Assembly (NCBI GenBank): GCA_910579495.1 | Contig: CAJTVD010000101.1 | Location: 248-10,558 of the forward strand | Source of the DNA: an uncultured Lachnospiraceae bacterium | Lineage (GTDB): Bacteria > Bacillota > Clostridia > Lachnospirales > Lachnospiraceae | DNA length: 10,311 nt | Direction of reading: 5' to 3' | In this document: one piece after another, positions 1 to 5,824 of the stretch | Layout: every line of letters begins with the position of its first letter | How positions within the stretch are numbered: the first letter of the stretch is position 1 | The notes under the pieces: generated by a model | Told to the model about the DNA's origin: nothing | What the model saw: only the letters and a program-made list of their open reading frames with translations | Databases searched by the model: none | Made by a program: the position numbers and the translations under genes

Positions 1-223
1 CATTGCCCAGGCGCCGCCGGTAATCCTAGCAGACGAGCCTACCGGAAACCTGGATTCCGGTTCCACCGGGGAAATCATGGAAATCCTGAAAGGCTTACAT
101 GCGGAGGGCAGGACGGTGATACTGATCACCCACGATAACGACATTGCCGCCAGGGCCAGGCGTATCATACGCATCAGGGACGGAAAAATTGTGGACGACA
201 TTATAAATGAACAGGAAATTTAA
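1..223 (+). CDS. ABC transporter ATP-binding protein, C-terminal part (MacB/LolD/YknY-like), 5' truncated by window
   Basis: This is the last 73 codons of an ABC ATPase; the reading frame is open from base 2 and stops at 221-223. It shows a Walker B strand followed by the hallmark of the MacB/LolD exporter subfamily, ADEPTGNLD, which covers Walker B, the catalytic Glu and the D-loop. The H-loop LITHD follows about 30 residues later. The Walker A and signature motifs lie upstream of the window. In this family the ATPase sits on the cytoplasmic face and drives a FtsX/MacB-type permease. Its stop codon overlaps a possible ATG of the next gene by one base (TAATG), though the ribosome site favours a start 24 bases further on. 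With the adaptor and permease downstream it forms a tripartite exporter like YknX-YknY-YknZ of Bacillus. The substrate cannot be inferred. Confidence 0.93.
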   Translation, partial: IAQAPPVILADEPTGNLDSGSTGEIMEILKGLHAEGRTVILITHDNDIAARARRIIRIRDGKIVDDIINEQEI

Positions 224-246
224 TGCATAAAATTGGGAGGAAAAAA

Positions 247-1737
247 ATGTCTGACAAAAAAACAGAGGAAACCAAAAACCAGGCCCTCGAAATTACCTTA
301 ACAGAAGAGGGCAAAAAACCTAAAAAAGAAAAGAAGCCCAAAAAGGAAAAGAAACCCCTTGACAAGGCTGCCAGGAAAAAGCGCAGGAGGATCGCGGCCG
401 TCATTGTGCTGGCCATCGCCGCAGGGGCTTTGGTAGTGAAAAACCGGATGGGCGGGGAAGGACCCCAGGCGTATGTGTCAACCACCCAGTCCCTTGTGGG
501 CGAAATCGAGCAGACCATCAACACCAGCGGCACGGTCACAACGGAAAAGACCAAGAGCTACTTCTCAGACGTGAACGTGAAAATTGAAAGTGTATCCGTG
601 GCGGCGGGAGACGCGGTAAACTCAGGGGATGTGCTGATATCCTACAATGCGGATGAGATTGCCAAAGAAAAACAGCTCGCCAATTTAAAGACCCAGTCTG
701 CTGACGGCAGTTACCGCAATTCCCTCCAGAGCAACAACCAGAAGCTGGGGGATTTAAACGAGGCAAACATCAATATTGAGGTACTGGACCAGCAGATCGC
801 GGAAACGGAAGCGCGTATCAACAATCTGGAAAACTGGATAGAAAAGAAAAAAAGCGACCTGGCCTATGAGGGGGCGCTTTTGCAGATCTCCATTCTCGAC
901 TGGCAGAACCAGCCTGATTCCGAGGAATATATGAACCTGCAGAAGCTGGTGCAGCTTAACAGCTACGAGCAGCAGAACAATGAGGAGATCAAAGGCTGGC
1001 AGGAAGAGATTGACGCCCAGAACAAAGTGCTTTCGGAGCTGAAGGAGTACCGTTCTGAGATGAAATCCCAGAAAAGCTCCGCAGAAGCCGGGCAGATGAC
1101 CTCCGGGGCAAAAGCGGAACTGGAAGCCAATACCCGTACCCAGCAGCTTGAGGCTGCGGACTCCCTGGAAAGCCTTACAGCAGCGGAGGGCGGCGTGGTA
1201 ACGGAAGTAAATGCGGTGGAAGGGGGAAGCCTTGCGGCAGGCTCCCAGCTTTTGAAGCTGGAAAGCACCCAGGATGTGATGGTAAGGATTACCGTCACCA
1301 AGTACGACCTGGACAAAATCGCCATAGGGCAGAATGCCACCATCACCATTGGCAGCAAGGAATACCAGGGAAAGGTTTCCAAAATCAATAAAATGGCGGA
1401 GAAAAACAACAGCGGCGCGGCGGTAGTGGGGACAGAAATCAAGATTACCAATCCTGACAGCGATGTGATCCTGGGGGTGGAAGCCAAGGTAATTATCAGC
1501 ACCGCACAGGAAAAAGGGGCAGTATTGATTCCGGTAACAGCCGTTAATGTGGATATGGGCGGCGAGTTCGTTTATGTGGTGGAAAACGGCATCCTTGTGA
1601 AAAAGCCTGTGGTCACGGGAATTTCCTCAGATACTATGGTGCAGGTAACGGAAGGCCTGGGGGAAGGGGAACAGGTGGTCTTGGATGTGACACCGGCGCT
1701 TGTGGAAGGCATGACGGTAATGGCAATGCCCCAGTAA
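247..1737 (+). CDS. Membrane-fusion / HlyD-family periplasmic-adaptor-like protein of an ABC exporter (YknX/MacA-like)
   Basis: The start chosen is ATG 247 because GGGAGG at 235-240 lies six bases before it. The earlier in-frame ATG at 223 has no such site. That gives 496 residues. The N-terminus is cytoplasmic and very lysine-rich, with KKPKKE repeated at residues 23-34. One membrane helix follows at about 49-65, and the rest would face outside. Residues about 106-133 and 311-338 look like the two halves of a biotinyl-lipoyl-like domain (AAGDAVNSGDVL and AEGGVVTEVNAVEGGSL). A long Gln/Glu-rich helical hairpin separates them (about 136-305). A beta-barrel region (343-420) and a membrane-proximal domain complete the adaptor fold. 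In Gram-positives such adaptors assist the MacB-like permease rather than bridging to an outer membrane. The gene lies between the ATPase and permease genes, which supports one operon. Confidence 0.92.
   Translation: MSDKKTEETKNQALEITLTEEGKKPKKEKKPKKEKKPLDKAARKKRRRIAAVIVLAIAAGALVVKNRMGGEGPQAYVSTTQSLVGEIEQTINTSGTVTTEKTKSYFSDVNVKIESVSVAAGDAVNSGDVLISYNADEIAKEKQLANLKTQSADGSYRNSLQSNNQKLGDLNEANINIEVLDQQIAETEARINNLENWIEKKKSDLAYEGALLQISILDWQNQPDSEEYMNLQKLVQLNSYEQQNNEEIKGWQEEIDAQNKVLSELKEYRSEMKSQKSSAEAGQMTSGAKAELEANTRTQQLEAADSLESLTAAEGGVVTEVNAVEGGSLAAGSQLLKLESTQDVMVRITVTKYDLDKIAIGQNATITIGSKEYQGKVSKINKMAEKNNSGAAVVGTEIKITNPDSDVILGVEAKVIISTAQEKGAVLIPVTAVNVDMGGEFVYVVENGILVKKPVVTGISSDTMVQVTEGLGEGEQVVLDVTPALVEGMTVMAMPQ
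313..357 (+). repeat. 18-bp in-frame tandem repeat encoding KKPKKE
   Basis: Two complete units (313-330 and 331-348) and a partial third (349-357) encode KKPKKE, KKPKKE and KKP in the cytoplasmic tail of the adaptor protein. The units differ only at third codon positions (AAA/AAG, CCT/CCC), so the repeat is conserved as protein but has diverged as DNA. The tail is strongly basic and continues into KKRRR just before the membrane helix, consistent with an inside-positive topology signal. Confidence 0.85.
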
Positions 1738-1886
1738 CCAAAAAGACGGCCATCTGGCCAAAGCCACCGGAGGGATAGGGAAGGCTTAAGCGCACCCTGG
1801 CCTGGGGCTTTGCGGGAACCTGGAATATGAGATAGGATAAGCTGCAAAAGGTTTTTCCATAAAAGCAGCGCGGAAACGAGGAAAAA

Positions 1887-3110
1887 ATGGCACAAATTTG
1901 GGAATACATCAAGATTGCCCTGATGAATATCAGAAGCAATAAAGGACGCTCCGTTCTTACCATGCTGGGCATTATCATCGGAATATCCTCCGTGATCATG
2001 GTAATTTCCATTGGCAACGGCGTCCGGGGACAGATCAATTCGGAGCTGGAATCCGTGGGCAGCGGGCAGATTGCCTTTTATGTGGACAGTACAAGGAAAG
2101 ACACCACCGTATCTTTTGACCAGTCGGATTTTGACGCAATTATGGAACATGTGGACCATGTAAAAGGCGTGACCCCATCTTTTGGCACATGGGGAACGGC
2201 GGAGGGCGCGAAAGGGGATTTTGATATCAGCATGAGCGGAGGCACCACCGGGCTGCAGTATGCCAGCACGGACCCTCTGGTAAAGGGAAAATATTTTACC
2301 CAAAATGATTATGACAGCGCCAATAATACCTGTATTATCACAGAAAGCAGCGCCGTAGCCCTTTTTGGGACCACCGATGTGGTGGGCATGGCCTTTGACG
2401 CCACCTTCTGGGGGATCACCCAGGAGCTGCGGATCGTAGGCGTCCGCCAGGATAATGCCTCGTCCCTGATCACCGCCGGGGGCGGCATGGGGACAACTAC
2501 CATACAGGCGGAAGTCCCCCTGACCTTTATGGCGAACAAGCTGGGATATTACATAGAAGAACTGGAGCAGTTTTATGTGATTGCGGAATCCTCGGAATAC
2601 ATGACAGAGGTTGCCTCCAAAACCCTTGCGCTGTTGGAGAGCAGGCATAATGTGCGGGGGGAAAATCAGATCATGATGCAGAGCTTTTCGGATTTTACAG
2701 CCCAGTTTGACACCATCTTAAGCTTTATCACCATCTTTATATCTTTCGTGGCGGCGATCTCCCTTCTGGTAGGGGGGATTGGCGTTATGAATATTATGCT
2801 GGTATCCGTAACGGAGCGTACCAGGGAGATCGGCATCAGGAAAGCCCTGGGGGCAAGGACCGCTTCCGTACTTTTACAGTTCCTGGCGGAGGCAGGCATT
2901 ATCACCCTGCTGGGCGGGCTGGTCGGAATCTGCCTGGGAATCCTGGGGGCCATGGCTGTGTGCACGGCAATGGGCTTTACCGCCCAGGTAAGCGGGGGCG
3001 TTGTGCTTTCAGCCTCCCTCTTCTCCTGCGGCATCGGGATCTTTTTCGGGATATACCCTGCCAGGAAAGCGGCCAGGTTAAGCCCCATCGAAGCCCTGCG
3101 CCACGAATGA
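1887..3110 (+). CDS. MacB/YknZ-like ABC transporter permease (FtsX-type, four membrane helices)
   Basis: The product is 407 residues, a usual length for this family. GAGGA at 1878-1882 precedes the ATG by four bases. The N-terminal motif (ALMNIRSNKGRSVLTMLGI) and first helix (about 24-44) are typical of MacB_PCD proteins. A large extracytoplasmic domain spans roughly 45-270. The FtsX-type C-terminal core then has three helices (about 276-302, 328-360 and 371-391). The sequence GGIGVMNIMLVSVTERTREI, running on into GIRKALGA, is the cytoplasmic coupling segment. The end, GIYPARKAARLSPIEALRHE, is a near-perfect family terminus. MacB-type permeases work by mechanotransmission, moving the outer domain rather than forming a simple channel. 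It partners the ATPase and adaptor upstream. A 149-base gap separates it from the adaptor gene, longer than other gaps in this operon. The cargo (peptide, toxin or drug) is unknown. Confidence 0.95.
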   Translation: MAQIWEYIKIALMNIRSNKGRSVLTMLGIIIGISSVIMVISIGNGVRGQINSELESVGSGQIAFYVDSTRKDTTVSFDQSDFDAIMEHVDHVKGVTPSFGTWGTAEGAKGDFDISMSGGTTGLQYASTDPLVKGKYFTQNDYDSANNTCIITESSAVALFGTTDVVGMAFDATFWGITQELRIVGVRQDNASSLITAGGGMGTTTIQAEVPLTFMANKLGYYIEELEQFYVIAESSEYMTEVASKTLALLESRHNVRGENQIMMQSFSDFTAQFDTILSFITIFISFVAAISLLVGGIGVMNIMLVSVTERTREIGIRKALGARTASVLLQFLAEAGIITLLGGLVGICLGILGAMAVCTAMGFTAQVSGGVVLSASLFSCGIGIFFGIYPARKAARLSPIEALRHE

Positions 3111-3126
3111 CCATTTTATTTTTTTA

Positions 3127-3154
3127 TTGCACTTTGGGAGATTTCTAGTATAAT
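3127..3154 (+). promoter_or_regulatory. Probable sigma-A promoter for the YcxB-like/tsaE/tsaB/rimI unit
   Basis: TTGCAC at 3127-3132 and a perfect TATAAT at 3149-3154 are separated by 16 bases. Transcription would start near 3161. That leaves a leader of about 150 nt before the ATG at 3308. The site sits in a T-rich stretch just after the permease gene. Only the match to consensus supports it. Confidence 0.6.
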
Positions 3155-3164
3155 GAAAGGAAGG

Positions 3165-3192
3165 AGAGCACCTGCTGCGCGGGTGCTCTTTT
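3165..3192 (+). terminator. Hairpin with short U-run, probable terminator of the exporter operon
   Basis: AGAGCACC (3165-3172) pairs perfectly with GGTGCTCT (3182-3189) around a nine-base loop, and T residues continue to 3192. This is a rho-independent terminator shape 55 bases after the permease stop. It also begins almost exactly where the promoter at 3127-3154 would start transcription. It may therefore form at the 5' end of the downstream transcript instead of, or as well as, ending the upstream one. The U-run is short, so efficiency is uncertain. Confidence 0.6.
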
Positions 3193-3237
3193 ATACACAC
3201 AGCCCCTGGGAAGGATTGTATGCAGCCTGGGGAAGAG

Positions 3238-3265
3238 GCAGGGCACAGGCAAAGGGCTGCCCTGC
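3238..3265 (+). promoter_or_regulatory. Inverted repeat in the leader of the YcxB-like gene
   Basis: GCAGGGCA (3238-3245) is the exact reverse complement of TGCCCTGC (3258-3265), with a 12-base loop. A second weaker stem (CCCCTGG at 3203-3209 with CCTGGGG at 3226-3232, one T-T mismatch) lies just upstream. Neither is followed by a U-run, so these look like leader structure rather than terminators. No riboswitch family was recognised. Confidence 0.35.
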
Positions 3266-3307
3266 AAAGATACAAAGATGTTGTCAAAAGGCGGCAGGGA
3301 GGTTACC

Positions 3308-3787
3308 ATGGAAATAGAATTTGACGTGAAAATAACGCCCGGCGTTCTCTATGACTATATGCTCTACCATACCTATACCAGCGCCTCAGGGCTTATCGGG
3401 CAGGTGGTGGGCGCACTTTTGGTAGTAGCGTTTTTTCTGGGGAAGGGCGTGCTTTTTCTGATCGCAGGCATTGTGATATTAGCTTATCTTCCCTGGACAT
3501 TGTTTATAAAGTCCAGGCAGCAGTACCTCTCAAACCCGGCGTTCAAAAATCCCCTCCATTACAAAATGACGGAGGAAGGGGTGGAAGTATCCCAGAAAGG
3601 GGAAGTGCAGGGACAGAGATGGGAGGACATGTACAAGGCGGTATCCACGCCCCGCAGCCTGATCCTGTATACATCTCCCGTTAACGCTTCCATTTTTCCC
3701 AAAAGGGAGCTGGGGGAGAACGCAGCAGGGGTGGCCCGGATGATTTCCACCCATATGCCCCCCAAAAAGGTGAAGATCCGCGGATGA
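3308..3787 (+). CDS. YcxB-like family membrane protein
   Basis: ATG 3308 is chosen because AGGGAGG at 3296-3302 is placed five bases before it. An upstream in-frame ATG at 3278 has no ribosome site. The product is 159 residues. The layout matches YcxB-like proteins: a short N-terminal strand region (IEFDVKITPGVLYDY), two adjacent membrane helices at about 29-45 and 48-64, and a cytoplasmic C-terminal domain. That domain carries the pattern YKMTEEGVEVSQKGEVQGQRWEDMYKA at residues 85-111, then a short strand (SLILYTSPVNASIFPKREL). The gene ends 16 bases before tsaE and probably shares its transcript. The molecular role of the family is not established, and nothing in the sequence suggests an enzyme. 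The family call comes from the helix-pair and C-terminal pattern, recalled rather than searched. Confidence 0.75.
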   Translation: MEIEFDVKITPGVLYDYMLYHTYTSASGLIGQVVGALLVVAFFLGKGVLFLIAGIVILAYLPWTLFIKSRQQYLSNPAFKNPLHYKMTEEGVEVSQKGEVQGQRWEDMYKAVSTPRSLILYTSPVNASIFPKRELGENAAGVARMISTHMPPKKVKIRG

Positions 3788-3803
3788 GAACAGGAGTAGG
3801 GAA

Positions 3804-4238
3804 ATGGAAAAGAAACTGATAGAAACCTTCAGCCCTAAAGAGACTTATTCCCTGGGAAGGAAAATGGGGGAGGAAGCCGCCCCCGGGGCAGTATTTACCC
3901 TGGTGGGGGATTTAGGGTGCGGAAAGACCGTATTTTCCCAGGGGCTGGCCAGGGGGCTTGGGGTGGCCGGGCCGGTGAACAGCCCCACCTTTACCATCCT
4001 CCAGGTGTATGAGGGGGGCAGGCATCCTTTTTACCACTTTGACGTTTACCGGATTGGGGATGTGGAGGAAATGGAAGAAATCGGATACCAGGACTGCTTT
4101 TACGGGGACGGGGTGTGCCTGGTGGAATGGGCGGATTTAATAGAGGAAATTCTCCCGGAGCATTATACACGGATCACCATCACCGGGAACCCGGAAAAAG
4201 GCTTTGATTACAGGCAGATACAGGTGGAGGAAATATAG
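3804..4238 (+). CDS. tsaE: tRNA t6A biosynthesis ATPase TsaE (YjeE/YdiB)
   Basis: The product is 144 residues, normal for TsaE. AGGAG at 3792-3796 is seven bases before the ATG. The P-loop is GDLGCGKT at residues 35-42. The switch-like segment NSPTFTILQVYEG follows at about 59-71, then HFDVYRI (78-84) and VEWAD (107-111), all in the canonical order. TsaE is the small ATPase that acts with TsaB and TsaD in transferring threonylcarbamoyl onto A37 of ANN-decoding tRNAs; its ATP hydrolysis is thought to reset the TsaBD complex. It is cytoplasmic. Its stop lies four bases before the tsaB ATG, so translation of the two is probably coupled. Confidence 0.96.
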   Translation: MEKKLIETFSPKETYSLGRKMGEEAAPGAVFTLVGDLGCGKTVFSQGLARGLGVAGPVNSPTFTILQVYEGGRHPFYHFDVYRIGDVEEMEEIGYQDCFYGDGVCLVEWADLIEEILPEHYTRITITGNPEKGFDYRQIQVEEI

Positions 4239-4242
4239 GCTG

Positions 4243-5013
4243 ATGAAAATAATAGGGATAGACAGCTCAGGGCTTGTGGCGTCCGTAGCCATTGTGGAGG
4301 AGGATACGCTGGTTGCCGAATATAATGTCCAGTACCAAAAGACCCACTCCCAGACGCTCCTGCCCATGCTGGAGGAATTAAAAAAAATGGTGGAGCTGGA
4401 CCTGGCCACGGTGGATGCCATTGCCCTGGCATCAGGGCCAGGGTCTTTTACCGGGCTGAGGATCGGCTCCGCTACCGCCAAAGGGCTGGGCCTGGCAATG
4501 GGTGTGCCTTTGGTTGAAATCCCCACCCTGGAAGGGCTGGCGTGCAATCTTTACGGCACAGGGGAACTCATATGCCCGTTGATGGATGCCAGGAGAAACC
4601 AGGTATACACAGGGGTTTACCAATTTGAAAGGACTACGGGGCTCCCCTTTTCCTTCCGTCTTTGCAGGGTGCTCCCCCAATGCGCCATATCCATAGGGGA
4701 AATTGCCCAAAAGTGCAATGAATATGGCAGGGAAGTGATATTTTTAGGGGACGGTGTCCCGGTATACAAAGAAAAGCTTGGGGAGCTTTTGGAGGTTCCC
4801 TACAGCTTTGCCCCCGCCCATATGAACCGCCAGCGTGCGGCGGCCTTTGGCTTTCTGGCACTCCAGTATTTCCGGGAGGGCAAATACGTTACGGCGGAGG
4901 AACATACGCCGGAATATCTGAGGATGTCCCAGGCGGAGCGGACGAAGGGGAAAGGGAAAACCTATGGTACAGATCAGGGAAATGATGCCGGGGGATGTGG
5001 AAGCGGCAAGTGA
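4243..5013 (+). CDS. tsaB: tRNA t6A biosynthesis protein TsaB (YeaZ/YdiC)
   Basis: The start is set at ATG 4243, where the family N-terminus MKIIGIDSSG begins. The reading frame stays open upstream to 4204 but that part lies inside tsaE. GGTGGAGG near 4223-4230 is a somewhat distant ribosome site. The protein is 256 residues with an ASKHA-type fold: the first strand (IGIDSS), THS at 34-36, ASGPGSFTGLRIG at 63-75 and MDARRNQVYTGVY at 114-126. TsaB has no catalytic site of its own; it dimerises with TsaD and supports t6A formation. The usual C-terminal pattern YLRMSQAER is present. About 20 further residues rich in Gly, Asp and Lys follow, and their last 50 bases overlap rimI in another frame. 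Confidence 0.95.
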   Translation: MKIIGIDSSGLVASVAIVEEDTLVAEYNVQYQKTHSQTLLPMLEELKKMVELDLATVDAIALASGPGSFTGLRIGSATAKGLGLAMGVPLVEIPTLEGLACNLYGTGELICPLMDARRNQVYTGVYQFERTTGLPFSFRLCRVLPQCAISIGEIAQKCNEYGREVIFLGDGVPVYKEKLGELLEVPYSFAPAHMNRQRAAAFGFLALQYFREGKYVTAEEHTPEYLRMSQAERTKGKGKTYGTDQGNDAGGCGSGK

Positions 5014-5398
5014 GATTGAACGGGAAGCTTTTTCCATGCCCTGGCAGGCAAAGGACTTCCTGGAAATGGTGCAGGCAGACTATGCCCACTATTATGTGGC
5101 AGTGGAAGATGGCAGGGTCATAGGCTGCTGCGGCCTCCGGGATATGGCAGGGGAAGGGGAAATCACCAATGTGGTGGTGGCAAAAAATGCCAGAAGAAAA
5201 GGGACCGGGTTAAGGCTCATGGAACACATGTTGGAAAAAGCCGGGGAAATGGGGATAAAAGCCTGTACCCTGGAAGTCCGGGTGAGTAACCGGGCTGCCA
5301 TTGGCCTGTATGAAAAACTTGGCTTTGCCGGGGAGGGGATCCGGCCGGGGTTCTACGAAAAGCCTGTGGAGGATGCCCTCATTATGTGGAAAAGATAG
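4964..5398 (+). CDS. rimI: RimI-type N-terminal protein acetyltransferase (GNAT)
   Basis: The product is 144 residues, the standard RimI length. The start falls inside the end of tsaB (50-base overlap), with a weak AAGGGA ribosome site about seven bases upstream. The GNAT fold is complete. An N-terminal helix region (DVEAASEIEREAFSMPW) is followed by the acetyl-CoA pyrophosphate loop RRKGTG at 77-82. Next comes LEVRVSNRAAIGLYEKLGF at 103-121, which holds the Glu and Tyr positions used in catalysis by characterised RimI enzymes. RimI acetylates the N-terminal residue of ribosomal protein S18, and RimI-like enzymes can act on other proteins. In Firmicutes the gene commonly sits between tsaB and tsaD. 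Here it ends the block, with tsaD 2.1 kb further on. True substrate range is not visible from sequence. Confidence 0.93.
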   Translation: MVQIREMMPGDVEAASEIEREAFSMPWQAKDFLEMVQADYAHYYVAVEDGRVIGCCGLRDMAGEGEITNVVVAKNARRKGTGLRLMEHMLEKAGEMGIKACTLEVRVSNRAAIGLYEKLGFAGEGIRPGFYEKPVEDALIMWKR

Positions 5399-5443
5399 AC
5401 ATCCCATGGAACAATTACCACTGTTTTTTCGCTCTCTTTTATG

Positions 5444-5449
5444 TATAAT
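5444..5449 (+). promoter_or_regulatory. Probable -10 element of a promoter for the 82-aa protein / rnz unit
   Basis: A perfect TATAAT occurs in a T-rich 46-base stretch after rimI. A convincing -35 hexamer is missing: the best-spaced candidate, around 5421-5427, is poor. Transcription would begin near 5456, giving a leader of about 100 nt that opens with the hairpin at 5460-5489. A promoter here would uncouple this block from the tsa genes upstream. Confidence 0.45.
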
Positions 5450-5459
5450 GGTGTCAGGG

Positions 5460-5493
5460 CATGTTTAAAAAAATCAATTTTTTAACATGTTTT
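5460..5493 (+). terminator. A/T-rich hairpin followed by four T, possible terminator or 5' leader hairpin
   Basis: CATGTT (5460-5465) pairs with AACATG (5484-5489). The stem continues as an A-run (5467-5472) against a T-run (5478-5483), with one bulged T and a small loop, and TTTT follows to 5493. The stem is weak because it is mostly A-T. It could end transcription from rimI, or form at the 5' end of the RNA started by the TATAAT at 5444. Confidence 0.45.
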
Positions 5494-5555
5494 GGGAAAT
5501 AGCGGGGCTCTTTGGCTTATGGCGCTATCCAAAAACACCAGGGGAGGATAAGAAC

Positions 5556-5804
5556 ATGAGAATTTACCAGGATAATGATAAAAGGGAACTGGCAGCCGTA
5601 ATTTGCAATAAATGCAAAAAGGAGTTAAAGGTAGCAGGAGGAATCCTGATGGAAGGCTGCTTTAGGGGAAATATCCGGTTCGGATATTTCAGCAACAGAG
5701 ATGGAAATGAACATTCCTTCGATCTGTGTGAGGAATGCTATGAGGAAATGATTGAAGGCTTTGCAATTCCGGTAGAAGAGGAGGAATTGAATGAGCTGCT
5801 TTAA
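5556..5804 (+). CDS. 82-aa protein with paired CxxC motifs (putative zinc-binding), function unknown
   Basis: ATG 5556 is chosen for the strong GGGGAGG at 5541-5547, eight bases upstream. The frame is open further upstream to 5487, but no ribosome site supports that start. The protein has CNKC at residues 17-20 and CEEC at 58-61, plus a lone Cys35. This spacing suggests a zinc ribbon or treble-clef-like knuckle with four cysteine ligands. A conserved-looking core (RFGYFSNRDGNEHSFDLCEECY, residues 41-62) joins the two halves. The tail is strongly acidic (VEEEELNELL). No membrane or export signal is visible. It ends 20 bases before rnz and is likely co-transcribed with it. I recall similar small proteins in Lachnospiraceae but know no function; nucleic-acid or protein binding would be a guess. 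Confidence 0.85.
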   Translation: MRIYQDNDKRELAAVICNKCKKELKVAGGILMEGCFRGNIRFGYFSNRDGNEHSFDLCEECYEEMIEGFAIPVEEEELNELL

Positions 5805-5824
5805 TTGTTTTGCTGGGAGGAATT

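Noticed and set aside
223..246. Upstream ATG for the adaptor protein, overlapping the ATPase stop (TAATG)
   Set aside because: TAATG overlaps can couple translation, but GGGAGG at 235-240 points to ATG 247 and the extra eight residues look non-conserved. Kept only as an alternative.
963..1502. Minus-strand frame of 179 codons opposite the adaptor gene
   Set aside because: Ser/Leu/Ala-rich shadow of codon bias in the coiled-coil and barrel regions, with no domain and no operon context.
1572..2648. Long minus-strand reading frame (358 codons) across the adaptor end and permease
   Set aside because: It lies opposite a permease with clear family motifs, spans an intergenic gap, and its translation is His/Pro/Gly-rich with no recognisable domain. 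It is a mirror of the real genes.
5487..5555. N-terminal extension of the 82-aa protein
   Set aside because: The extension begins inside the hairpin region, has no ribosome site and would bypass the strong GGGGAGG before ATG 5556.
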